From Adiantum capillus-veneris (Eukaryota; Streptophyta; Polypodiopsida; Polypodiales; Pteridaceae), in assembly GCA_014529385.2 (NCBI GenBank), contig CM043971.1, positions 29,405,709-29,469,708 of the forward strand: a DNA stretch of 64,000 bases. The letters run 5' to 3'. Shown one piece after another: positions 32,739 to 43,246 of the stretch. The notes under the pieces are model-generated. The model ran no database searches, was not told where the DNA came from, and saw nothing but the letters and a program-made list of their open reading frames with translations. How positions within the stretch are numbered: the stretch's first letter is position 1; each line of letters starts with the position of its first letter. The position numbers and the translations under genes are program-made.

Positions 32739-34418
32739 TTATTCAAAGGCCTGGAGGTGATAGGATGGCAAAAACATGATCCTTTGATACAATGCATGTA
32801 TCACCTCCTTGGAAGGCTGACCAGACAGATCGTATGCACATCTGTAAGTATCTTGAAAGAAGAAGATACTGTATGTCGCCTGGCCCTGTTTGAACGTCTT
32901 GAAGACTGCCAAAAGGATTTTGCAGATCTTTCTCATCATAATGCAAGATAGGTCAGGCGAGCCAGTGAACAATTTGATGGCGCCCATTAGGGTTTTCACC
33001 ATGTATTGAACACTTATTCTCTCGCCTACCTTCAAGCCTGGCAGCTTCAGATAGTTTAGCCAAGTGGGTTGGCTTCTTTGTAGTAGCTCCTGAGCCTTCC
33101 ACGTCCGCATCCTTGGTAGAGGGCAGAAACTTAGGTTATCTCTGATGACTTTTGGTGCCTCTACCAGATGGATTAGGTACTGTGGATACTTCGTCAGCCA
33201 TGCCTTTCTCCACCTGGGCTGGGAGTCGACTATCAACTTTACCCCTTCAGGCTTGGAGATATCTGCTGTGTACAGTGGCACTGTTGGCTCTTCTCTGATT
33301 CTTTTGTTGATCGTGGCGGCTTCGTACTTTAGCAAAGGATATGGGAGAGAGGGCTCTAGCCATTCACGCCGAAGGTTGCTGGCGTCGATCTTTTGAATGG
33401 TCATGGATTTAAAAACTCTCTGCTCCCATTCCAAAGCTTCTTTGGCCGTTTCTCTGATTTCTGCTTCTATGGCCTTGCGCAGCTTCTCTTCCTCTTCTTG
33501 TGTCAGATCTTGTGGCTCTTGAGAGGGTCCTTCAAGGATTTCCTCTTGCATGAGTGTGTCCACAGGATCTGCCACATTCTCTGGGTCTATGCCTTCCATG
33601 GCTACTGGCCCTGTGCTTGCCTGTTCTTCTGCCTGCTGGCCTCTCAGCTCTTCTATCTGCTTTTGGAATGTCTGTTTCTCTGCTTCAGCTTGCTCTCCCA
33701 TATTCACGAGGAGGTCGTTCAAATCAGCATTTATCTTCTCCGCCTCCTTGAGCTTTCTCTTGATATTTTCTAGCTCATCTTGCATTGCGTTCTGCTCTTC
33801 TTCCATGCGGGTTTGCATGACCACTGACCCTTCAACCATCATCAACCTTTGCTTCTTCTCTAAAGTCAACTCCTTATGGAGCTCTTTCATTTGTTCTTCA
33901 TAAATCTGACTCTCTGAAGTGGTGTGAGTCGAGCTAGTAGCTCTGACTCTGGCTGGAGATGCCCGTAGCCACTGGATGGTTTGGTCTTTAACTTTAAGCT
34001 GGTCCTTGAGCTCAAGGACCTCATCCTGGCTAGCCTCCTGCTCTATTTCTGCCTTCTCTTTGGCATTCCGCATTGCTTCAACTTCCTTGGACTCCTCAGC
34101 AAGTTGTAGGGTTAGGTTATCCCTTTCCCTCTCTGCATCTATCAATGACTTGCTGAGTTGTCGATATTCCTCTTCGGCTCCTTGCAGTCTTTGAGTTGCT
34201 TCCTGATTTTTTCTTTCCATCTCCTGGCATCTTTGCAATGCCTTTGCCAGACTGGCTTGCAGCTCTGCCTCTCTCTCTATTTGCCTTTGGCTTTGTTTTT
34301 GTAAAGTGTCGACTTCAGATTTGATTTGCACTTCAGTGGCTTTGAGATTAGCCATTTCACTTTCTGTGGCCATCGACGGTGCCCTAGCCCGGTTAGCTTG
34401 GTCATCACCACATCCCAA
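32739..34418 (-). pseudogene. Gyp-B accessory frame, coiled-coil and C-terminal part
   Basis: 559 codons open in one frame. Residues from about 15 to 330 are Glu/Lys/Gln/Arg-rich with long uninterrupted helical heptads (for example LQKQSQRQIEREAELQASLA), a strong coiled-coil prediction by eye. The region to about 380 is acidic. The last 170 residues are mixed (PRWRKAWLTKYPQYLIHLVEAP, SCIMMRKICKILLAVFKTF) and may be a folded domain. I see no signal peptide or convincing membrane segment, so it does not look like an env-type protein. It is the continuation, after a frameshift near 34400, of the frame at 34573-36061. No family recognised. Confidence 0.65.
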
Positions 34419-34572
34419 TCATTAGTGGGTGGGTGCAGGTCCACTGTATCAGTGGCCATCTCCTTTAGCTCCACTAACCGCAGGCTCTGCATTTGCTCTT
34501 TGGGCCCTGTGCTTGCCAAGTCAAATGCGACTGTGGCAGCCTCTTCTTTTGAATATCCGATAGCTAGTAGGT

Positions 34573-36061
34573 CTAGAAATGTGTTATACCTTGCTTCATT
34601 TGGCTCTGGCTGTTTACGTTTGGGCTTAACTTCTTCTTTGTTCTCTTATTCTTGGCTCTGTTCTTGCTTTGACTCTTCTTGATCTTCAGGTTTGTCTTGC
34701 TCCTCTTTCTGTTCAGTCTGTGGAGGGCTACGAGGAGGTGGTGAGGGCGGTGGGCTGGACTCAGGGCTGGACGGTGGAGTTGTCGGCTTTTTCTTGAAAT
34801 CCCTGTCCGCCTTTGTCTTCCTCTCTCTCTCTCTTGGCCTTCCCGCTCCTCTAGCAGTTGCCGTCGGACTTCCTCTACTTCTGCTTCTGTAAATGGTAAA
34901 CGTGGGATATTTTCCGCCGTGGCATCAAGAATCTCAAAGTTCTTAATATAGTCTTCAAATCTATCTCTGTGCACCCTTCGGGATGATCCCGACATTGCTT
35001 CTAGAGATGGCTTCCATAGCTCGCTCAAATCTCCCTTCAGGGCTCTTTCAGCTCTGAAACTTTCCATCAGCCGCTCTAGCCGTGCCGCCTTCTGTGATTT
35101 CGTCTCTTTTACAGGCACTTGGATAGATTCCTTCTTTCCCTTCTTCAGCTCTGGCTGCTCTTCTTGCATAGTCTCTAGCCGGCGTTTCAAACGTGTGGCA
35201 ACCCTTGGTGCTTTGGGCTGTTCCTCTTCCTTATCTTCCTTGAGCCTCAGCCAATCGTTCTGTGATGGAGGGTCAGGCCATCTTCCCTTGGCGTGCAATG
35301 CCCCATAAACCACTTTCGTGATTAGTTCGCCAGGCACAATGTATGTGGGGTTCTTGTTGCCCATCTTTACCAGATTATCATGTATATAAGCTGCATAGTT
35401 GATTACTTTTGGCTTGCTCTTCTGCATTGCCCAGGTGAAGGTTGTGGCAATTGCTCCAGGCGGCATTCTGTACTTTTGTGGCCGCTTTGTACACACACTA
35501 GTTGTACAGCTGGCTCATGATTGCCACTTTGGGGTTGGCAATGTCTTCAAAGGTGTAGTTGCCTTTCTTTTCTGTGTACACCTTTACTTCGTCTCTTCTT
35601 TTGGTTACACTATCCCCTTTGTTTGAGAGGTCTAGTGCAGCTGCCACTACTCTCTCTGTGATTATAATCTTCGTGCCTGGCTTGCCTTGCAGATCCGTAA
35701 CTCGGGCCACTCCATCTTCTTTGATTGTCGTCACAAATTTCCATACTCTTTTTATGTCAATTCCTGCCGGCACAGCTTCAAAATAATTGTGGAGATCAAT
35801 CTTCTCCAGATACTCTACCATTTTGCTTCTGACAAACTCATTGAGCTCCCACGGTAGCATGAGTAGCTCTATTACATTTCCTTCGGTGTCTTTGAACACA
35901 CCTTGGTAGATCTTTAGATCATTTGACTCTAGCAGGTCCTCTTGGATCCATGTGCTGGTTGGCTTTAGAGCTCCTTATGGTATGACAAAGGGCTCTACTT
36001 CTTCCAGATAATCTTTTATGGTCATCTGTTTCTTCTTTGCCGGTGACTTTGCGGCTACCAT
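34573..36061 (-). pseudogene. Gyp-B accessory frame, N-terminal part
   Basis: It starts at an ATG at 36061 (MVAAKSPAKKKQMTIKDYLE), 166 bp downstream of the nearest palindrome. A TAA at 35975-35977 breaks the frame after 28 codons. The frame then runs to a TAG at 35498-35500 and resumes after a one-base shift. It shows a globular-looking domain (IITERVVAAALDLSN, MPPGAIATTFTWAM, GELITKVVYGALHAKGRWP), then a Lys/Arg/Glu-rich segment. A further shift occurs in a GA-rich stretch coding ERER near 34825. The domain faintly recalls gag-like or plant transposon-associated proteins; I would not assign it. Total length of the original protein would be over 1000 residues. Confidence 0.65.
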
Positions 36062-36226
36062 AGATCCTGTTGCACTCAGTAGTCCGAAGTTAGCGTTTTT
36101 TCCATATCAGTTGAGAAACTGAGTTTTAACTATCCAAATGACTTGAAAATTGAAAATAAAACTTAAAAGGAACTTTGGAAACTGTGCATGTGCTCACATT
36201 ACAATTCTGGCAAAATTTTATCATTT

Positions 36227-36250
36227 AGACATCCTACGCGTAGGATGTCT
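36227..36250. repeat. 24-bp palindrome, Gyp-B second array copy 1
   Basis: Perfect: half-site AGACATCCTACG plus its reverse complement. It is the palindrome nearest the accessory ATG. Confidence 0.96.
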
Positions 36251-36511
36251 TTTTCATCAGATTTTGGTGATACTTGACATGCTGGTGGTCCTTGGCCTGT
36301 ACAACATGGCTATGTGCTTGGAATTGGGTTTGGGCATCAAAAAGTGGATTTTTGGGTAGATTCAGGCTTTAGGCTCACAAATTGGGTAGAATGTCCACAA
36401 CATTTGGCAAATGATATCCAAATGGGTTGAAAATTGATATATGGGCTCCTTGCACCATGGTAATGGCTCCCATGATGTCATTTCTTGCACAAAAGTTCAA
36501 AAACATGCTGG

Positions 36512-36535
36512 AGACATCCTACGCGTAGGATGTCT
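36512..36535. repeat. 24-bp palindrome, second array copy 2
   Basis: Perfect copy, starting 285 bp from copy 1. The intervening sequence is a diverged repeat (CCTTGGC..ACATGGC, TTGATATATG). Confidence 0.96.
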
Positions 36536-36795
36536 ATTTCATGAAAATGGCTTGGGATTTGTTCTGTGGGTAGTCCTTGGCATGTGGAACATGGCCATGC
36601 TCTTGGATTTTGATTTGGACAAGATTTGATGTTGGTAAGACCATGTGTAGTGTTTTGGGCTCAAAAAGTGTATCTTGAAGGTGTTGGGGGTCAAAAATGA
36701 TTAGAATGGCTTCAAACTTGATATATGAGCTCTTGAAGATGATATGAATAGATTGGGAATGTAAAAATACCCTCTATAGGCCAAAAATGTCAAAT

Positions 36796-36819
36796 AGACA
36801 TCCTACGCATAGGATGTTT
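36796..36819. repeat. 24-bp palindrome, second array copy 3
   Basis: Two substitutions (centre GCAT, end GTTT); 284 bp from copy 2. Confidence 0.92.
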
Positions 36820-37080
36820 ACTTCATCATTTTTTGCAAGTGACCACACAAATTGGTTGGCTATGTGCTCATGAATGTGTTGTGCAAGTTTCATGTGATTT
36901 GGACAAGTTTTGGTAGGCCTATGGCCTATTATTGCCTTTATTCCATGAGTTTGGGTTTTTTCATGCATATGAGGTCAATTTTGGTCCAAATGTGATGAAA
37001 CTTGATGGCTATCATGTAAAGACTATTCAGAAAATGTGTGTGATGAGAGATGTTGGGTTTTGTGCCCAGAAATGGCCTTG

Positions 37081-37104
37081 AGAGATCCTACGCGTAGGAT
37101 GTCT
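37081..37104. repeat. 24-bp palindrome, second array copy 4
   Basis: One substitution (AGAGATC in place of AGACATC); 285 bp from copy 3. Confidence 0.94.
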
Positions 37105-38132
37105 CCTGATGATTTTTTTATAGAAACTGCCACTGGTGCCTGCCCTTAGTCCCCCTGAGTTCCTTTTAAGCCTAATTTCAACAAAAAAGTCAAATACGTA
37201 GAAAATAACTCCCTGTGTGGATTTTAGAGCCTTTGAGCCGTTTTTTGACTTTTGGAGTGCTTTTCGGCGATGAAATTTCTTGATGTTGGTCTCCATAGCT
37301 TCCCGATCCCTTGGGGATCCTTGCCGTATAGTTTTTGTTGACTTTGGCTTCACCGGAGCTCCATTTGGCAATTTGTCGCTCTAGAAGCACCCGTGGTTGC
37401 GTTTACATGTCCCCGATGACTGGTGGTGGTCTACCACCATAGGACTTGGTTGTTGATGGTCTAGGAAAGTCGCTCGTGAAGTTTGGTGGCAAACGAACAT
37501 GCGGTTTGGCCGCGAGAGCTATTTGACGCTTTGTGTGTTTGATGCTGTTTTTGAAGTTTAGTGCCGCTTCGGGTCACCTTTTGGTCATGTGGGCTACATA
37601 GACTTGTCGAGCATGTCGAGATGCTCCTACCCATGAATTTTGGTAGCATTTGGGCGCCTCTCCGCCGATTTCCCATTTGGTGGCCTCTTGCGGGGTTCTA
37701 GGAATTAGGGTTTTTCCCGATGGTTTTCTACTGTCTTTGGACATCCAAGACTGGTCTCCTATGCTAGGGTAAGCAGCCGATGAAGCCCATTTCTTTTGGG
37801 TTAGCCGTTAGGTGGCCACTTCTTCTTGTAGGTCTCTACTGCCCACTTTCTGTGTGAACCCTGCGCTAGTTTTCGCGACAAAACGACAAACATGCGAGAA
37901 AAGCTCAAGGTGGTGAGCCTACCTCTCATGTCTGAAGCCCGTTGGGTAGTCGTGCACGTCGTAGAAGCTGCTGGAAGTTCCGTTCGCTCTAGGTGGCAGA
38001 AGCTCTCTCTCAAAGGTCAATAGTGGAAATGAGCTAAAAATGACGTGAAAATTTCTTATAATGGGGGTCCCCGAACCACTTTTCATGAAATTTGATATGT
38101 GCTCCCAACTTCTTGCGAGATGCGATTTAGGC
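37105..38132 (-). other. Gyp-B spacer between pol tail and second palindrome array
   Basis: About 1 kb with no supported frame. With 36062-37104 it forms a 2-kb untranslated stretch between the pol end and the accessory frame, as long as a leader. I see nothing else in it. Confidence 0.55.
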
Positions 38133-38711
38133 TCAAAAATTTCTTGATTTGGACTCCATTTGCCCTGTTTGCTTTCCATTGGTAGCGTTCTTTGTCGGTT
38201 TTTGTAAGTTTCTTGCTACTGCCTTAGTTGCCATTGTTTGGTTGCTGATTGGCACCCACATAAATCGGTTTGTTGGTTTTATATGCAGTTGTCTGCCTTC
38301 CGATGTTGCTTGTACTGAAGGGAGTTCCTTTTGCTTCGGTTCCGGTATCCAGATGCAAGCCGTAGTTGAGTTGTTGTTGAGAATTTTCTTTGGGATCCAT
38401 ATCTGTTTTATTCCCTTGGTTTTTGGTTGAACTATCTGTTTCAGTTGAATTCTTCCGTTGTATTGTTTTTTGTCTGCCATGTCATTTCTATCCTTCCGCA
38501 CCCATATTTGTTTTTCTCTTGTTGGTAACTCTGATCTTTTCACTGCGGTCGGTGACTTTGCATACCTGTACTGAACATGGTTGGCAGTTCCCTGTTTGTT
38601 AGCCTTGGGTATCATTTTGTTCTTTAGTGGCACCTTTCCCTTTGGCCTTTTATTCGGTGATTGAATTGCTGGCAGCGAATTATTCCGGGGTTGCTGAGCA
38701 AAGGCTACCAC
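38133..38711 (-). pseudogene. Gyp-B Trp-Val/Ile-Pro motif tail
   Basis: 192 codons, Lys/Gln/Asn-rich and low in hydrophobics. It contains four motifs of the form I/M-W-V/I-P/R (QIWVRK, QIWIPK, CIWIPE, FMWVPI; Trp at 70, 105, 121, 142). It follows the second protease-like domain, probably as its continuation across a frameshift and stop near 38720. The same kind of tail ends the Trg-1 protein, so it is a recurrent module. No known domain recognised. Confidence 0.65.
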
Positions 38712-38714
38712 CTG

Positions 38715-39127
38715 TTGTTCTTATGCATGCTGAATTTTGACTGCATTCGCATTCCAATCTATCTGTACATTATACTCTTTTTGCCAAGGTTGTCCCACCA
38801 ACATGGAGTGTTGTGTGCTTTCATCCTTGACCACAACTTGTGTGGGTAAATATATTGATGTACTTGTACATGCAATATAGTCCAGCCCAATGTTTTCAAT
38901 GAATGTGATGTACTACTTTCCAGTTCTTGTGGAGTAGGATGAAGTTGACCTGTGGACTTGAGCTGTTTGTATAATCCGTAAGAGATCAAATTTTCTTGAG
39001 CTCTAGAATCAAGCAATGCCGTCCATTCAACTTGATTGCTACCCACTTTGACTGCAATTATTGGCTCCACTGTGTCTTCATCAAAATTCGTTAGTCGAAT
39101 GGCATTGATTCGCAACGGTGATCCACA
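38715..39127 (-). pseudogene. Second retropepsin-like domain after integrase (Gyp-B)
   Basis: The frame continues from the integrase C-terminal region across a single TAA (39128-39130). The segment VEWTALLDSRAQENLISYGLY has the retropepsin pattern, but the active-site triad is DSR instead of DS/TG. HSLKTLGWTILHVQV follows, and in the next frame (shift near 38815) MLVGQPWQKEY and VQIDW, matching the closing strand of the fold. It is separate from the usual protease upstream of RT (about 43640). The missing Gly suggests that this copy is inactive or used for binding. It lies at the C-terminal end of pol, an unusual place. Confidence 0.75.
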
Positions 39128-39130
39128 TTA

Positions 39131-39750
39131 TTGTTGTTGTCGTAGAAGTCTTCTTTTTGCAATGCGTTCTTTTGCTTCTGCTTGAGCTTCTTCTCGTACC
39201 CTCTGTTTCTCCTTCATTCGTTGTTTTTCTTGATGCATTTGTTGAAGCATATCCTGTGTTAGTGGTAAATGATATTTCTTCAATCGACACCCACTAATCC
39301 AATTTGGCATTCCTTCACCTGCTAATGTAGTAAGCTTGATAGCTCCGCTTTGTGATAGGTCACTAATCACAAAGGGTCCCATCCCTCGCTTTTTAAGTTT
39401 CTTGGCATGTTGCTTCAAGGTATAAACAAGTACATAATCACCGGTTTTGAACTCTTTCGTGCGCACATGCTTGTCAAAAAACTCCTTTTGTCTTCTCTTT
39501 TAGCATAGATCGAAGCTACAGCTTTCAAGCAAAGTTCATCTAGCTTTTCAAGATCATCTATTCTTGAAGAGAGCTCATGTCCTGTCCATTCTAGGCATTT
39601 CGCTACTCGTAGAGTTGGAATTAAAAACTCTATGGGTAATATAGCATTTAGGCCAAACACCATGTTGTATGGTGTCGTTCCTATCGATGTTTTGTATGCC
39701 CATAGTGTTGAGTGTAGCTGCTGATCCCAATCTGTTCTCGCACCGTACAT
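39131..39750 (-). pseudogene. Gyp-B integrase C-terminal region
   Basis: Two overlapping frames cover the end of integrase. WDQQLHSTLWAYKTSIGTTPY and FGLNAILPIEFLIPTLRV follow the catalytic core. A DYVLVYTLKQHAKKLKKRGMGPFVI segment is the usual SH3-like DNA-binding part. Then comes a highly charged helix (QQMHQEKQRMKEKQRVREEAQ) up to a TAA at 39128-39130. I looked for a chromodomain and did not see one. The frame change from 39681 is a frameshift. Confidence 0.82.
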
Positions 39751-41078
39751 AGTGTTTTATTTGTGGCCTCAACTTGTCCATTTGCCTGTGGATGATATGG
39801 AGCAGATTTTCTATGTATGATCATAAACTCCTCTAGCAAATATTCAATGACTTCATTAAGAAAATGAGTTCCTCGATCACTGACTATTTCTATTGGTAAC
39901 CCGTAAAATTGTGCAGTGGTTCGTGCATCTGCTTTTTGTGTTGCCTTGGCTTCCGCCCATCTTGTGATATAGTTCGTAGCCACAATGATATATTGGGTTT
40001 TGGTGCAATATGCAGGGGGTGAAATAGGTCCCACAAAATCAATGTCCCATTTTGCAAATGCCCTTGCTCCCATCATTGGCCGTAGTGGCATCTGATCTCT
40101 CTTTATCGGCACTTTGGTGCGCTGACATGTGTCACAACAATTTACAAACTCTTCAGCATCCATATGCAATGTAGGCCACCATATTCCTGCGGTTAAGACA
40201 ATTTTTGCCGTCTTATCGCCTGAAAAATGGCCTCCACTTATACCTCCATGTGCGTGTTCTAGAATCAGCAGGTATTCACTTTCACTTGCACATATTCTAA
40301 GTTGATTGTCCTTTCCTCGCTTATAGAGTTGGTTCCCAATTAGCTGAAAGTCACAAGCCTCCAGCTCTATAGCCCTTTTTCGTGCTCTTGTTATGTTTTC
40401 AGGGAACGTCCTTGTGGTTAAGAAATCAATGATATATTGACTCCATGCAGGTGCAATGTTTACCTGAAACAATGTCGCGTGGTCCACTGGTCGTTTGGCA
40501 CTACATATAGTACAATTGTTAACATAAGCACGTGTGTCTGCGTACATAGTTGGCCAATAAACCCCTAACTGTTTCAGTCTCTGGTGTGTTTTCACTGTTG
40601 AACAATGAAATGCACAATCCTGGACATGTGCTTCTTCAAGATAACACTCGAATTCCTCCGGATTTATACATAATCGTAGAATTTGGTCCGATCCTAGATG
40701 ATACAACCGTCCTGCAATCAACTGGAAGTTTTTTGTTTGTCGAATTGTTTGTTGTTTGGATCTGTCTTCCGTGTTATCAAACCTACCTCCAAAGGAAAGA
40801 ATGCTAACAACTTCCTGAGACCATTTGGGTATCATTTCAATATTGAAAAGATAAGCATCTGGTATGTCATCATCTACTCCTTCAGGAGCTTCCCCGTTGT
40901 GTATCCTTGAAAATTGATCCGCCCGTAGATGAGTTTTACCCTTTTTGACCACCACTGTGAAATCAAACTCTAGCAATATAATAAACCAGCGTATAATTCT
41001 TCCAGTATTGCATGGTTTATTCACCAGATACAAAAGAGCTTGATGATCTGTGAAGAACACAAATTTGTTTGCGAGCAA
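39681..41078 (-). pseudogene. Gyp-B RNase H end, doubled zinc module, integrase core
   Basis: 465 codons open. Residues 1-60 are the end of RNase H (FFTDHQALLYLVN, HLRADQFSR). Two H2C2 zinc modules follow: H151, H158, C189, C192 and H277, H284, C315, C318, with identical spacing and a constant 126-residue offset that also holds for W86/W212 and FQLIAGRLY/FQLIGNQLY. The integrase core has Asp347 (DIDFVGP), Asp401 (IVSDRG) and Glu437 (GQVEATNK), a DX35E spacing. About nine residues seem deleted before FYGLPIE. The protein ends in a frameshift near 39690. Integrase inserts the cDNA; the N-terminal zinc module normally occurs once. Confidence 0.9.
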
Positions 41079-41084
41079 ATAATG

Positions 41085-41933
41085 TCAAAATTTTTTTACA
41101 GCATAAATCATTCTTAACCCCTCTCTTTCGGTGGTTGTGTAGTTCTTTTCTGCACTATTTAACTGTCGGTTGGCATAACGAGCTGGAAAATCCATTGTTC
41201 CATCTCCAGGTTGAGCCAGAATACTCTCGATTGCATATGCAAATGCATCAATGTGAACATGGAATATCTTTTCCCAATCCGGTGCTTTAAGTACATGTGC
41301 TGATACAAGGTTTTCCTTCTGCTTTTGGAATGAAGTTTCACACTCCTCGGTCCAATCGAAATTGACTAGCAAACGATATAAAGGTTGTGCGATGACTGCA
41401 TACATATATATGAATCTTCGATAATATCCGCAGTGTCCCATGAAGGATTGCACTTGTTTCGCATTAGTAGGCCTGGGCAGGTCTACGATGACTTTGATTT
41501 TGTCTAGGTCTGTGGTTATGCCATTTCTTGAAACAATGTGTCCTAAGATGTGGCCTTGCCTAACCATAAAAATACACTTTTCCGGGTTAAGATAGATTCG
41601 ATATGTCCTGCATTTTTCAAATACCTTTTGCAAATGGTCAATATGTTCCTCTCGTAGAAGGGAGTGTACACAAAGATTATCCATGTATATTTCTAAGAAT
41701 ATTCTCAGGTATTCTTTGAACGCGTGCGTCATTAACCTTTGAAAGGTAGCTGGGCCATTAGTTAAGCCAAAAGGCATAACACGATACGCATAAATTCCCC
41801 ATTCTGTGGCAAACGCTGTTTTGTGTTGATCCTCCATTGCAATTGCCAGTTGGTTGTATCCTGAAAACCCATCTAGAAAGGAATAAGCCCGTTTTCCGGC
41901 CACCCTCTCAAGTACATGTTCTGTGATTGGCAA
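41085..41933 (-). pseudogene. Gyp-B reverse transcriptase palm/thumb and RNase H start
   Basis: 282 codons with gypsy RT motifs: ITEHVLERVAGKRAYSFLDG, GYNQLAIAMEDQHKTAFAT, YRVMPFGLTNGPATFQRLM, then FLEIYMDN at the place of the catalytic YxDD, HILGHIVSRNGI in the thumb and FHVHIDAFAYAIESILAQ opening RNase H. The second catalytic Asp is replaced by Asn, which should abolish polymerase activity. A stop at 41085 separates it from the rest of RNase H. Confidence 0.9.
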
Positions 41934-41962
41934 GGGATAATTATCCCTTATGGTGGCTGCAT

Positions 41963-43246
41963 TTACCTTTTTGAGATTTGCAGTTTTCCATTATTTTTGG
42001 GGATTACCACAATGTGTGACACCCAATCTGTATGTTCGATTTCATAGATGAATTCAACATCCGTCAGCTTGTCAATCTCCTCTTTGATTCGTTTAGCAAA
42101 TGTGTCATTATACGTATAAGGACGCTGTTTGCTCGGTTTGGCATCTGATTTCAAAGGAATTGTATGTTGGCATATTGATGGATCAACTCCTTTGAGGTCT
42201 TTGTAGGACCATGCAAACACATCTTTATACTTCTTGAGAAGTTGTCTTAGCCGTTCTTCTTCTTCAGGCTCTAAATCGGTGGCTATATAGACCGACTGAG
42301 GCTTCTCCCCTGGTTCAGCAAGGTCTATCCGTTTTGCATTTACTGGCCCATCATAAGATTCCTGGTTTGTTCTTTCCCTGACTGGTGGTGTCATGATGAT
42401 TTTTCTGTCCTGGATGGTAAATTTTCGATAGTGAGATGGCACATTCATGTTTTCTTTTTCTGACTCCCCCTCACCATCACTATCTCCCTCAGTAGTCCAT
42501 TCCTCTCGTAAAGACCGTTTCAGTTCTTGGTATTTCTGTTTACGCTCTAGTTTGGTCCACTCTGGGTCTTTTGTTGTTTTTGTTTTTGATTTTTGAGATT
42601 TTTGTGATTTTGTTTCTGTTTTAGCTTTTTGTACCTGTTTTATTTCCTCTTGCGTTCCGTCCCTTCGAATTTTTGAGAATCGTCCTGATATTTGATCTTT
42701 TACACAATCCTCTGCTTTTACAAGTATTAGATAGTGAGTTTTATCTTTTATCCTGAGCATCAGGTTCTCTATCACTTTGTTTTCTGCTTGTTTTCTCCTA
42801 TAGCGTTCTTGGCGTCTAGGGTGCTTGTTAGCAAAATCATAAAACTTGATATTTTCTGTTTTCTTCCCACACTCGCTTGAGTTGTCTGAACACTCATTAT
42901 TTGCATCGTTGTTTACCTCCAGATGCTCAGAGGAGTTATAAAACTCTTCTTGTTCTGGTGGTTGTACAATCTCATCTCCTCCTGGTATAATGCTTACCAT
43001 GTAATAGGGTAGCACATCATAGCCGTCCTTATCGCAAAATTTTGTTGTTGGACTATCTGTAATGGTACAGACATCCAATGTTGCTAGTATGTGTTCCCAT
43101 TCCAGAGATTCTAAGGCATCTTCAGGAAAAGGTTCCGGAATATAATCCTTGTCCTCAATCGCTCTTTCTAAGACGCATTCCTCTCTTTTTAAGCTCCCAC
43201 AATGTGAAGCTCCGCACATCCATAGCTCTTTTTGTGTCCTAACCAT
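41963..43246 (-). pseudogene. Gyp-B protease-RT linker and RT fingers
   Basis: 427 codons. The first part after the protease reads LKREECVLE and LEWEHILATLDVC, followed by a long acidic and Lys-rich linker and a segment found in many gypsy elements just before RT (LEPEEEERLRQLLKKYKDVFAWSYKDL, CQHTIPLKSDAKP). RT fingers follow (KRIKEEIDKL, WVSHIVVIPKNNGKL). The frame is lost near 41980, where a few codons of the LR.CVDLKK.N motif seem to be deleted. Confidence 0.85.

Noticed and set aside
32739-36061. Envelope-like gene in Gyp-B
   Set aside because: The position would fit, but no signal peptide, membrane segment or cleavage site is visible; the protein is coiled-coil and charged.
36227-37104. 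Evenly spaced palindromic repeats resembling a CRISPR array
   Set aside because: Spacing is 285 bp, the intervening sequence is itself a diverged repeat, no cas genes are present, and the context is a plant retrotransposon.
39131-39466. Chromodomain at the integrase C-terminus of Gyp-B
   Set aside because: The residues after the SH3-like part are a charged helix without the aromatic cage pattern.
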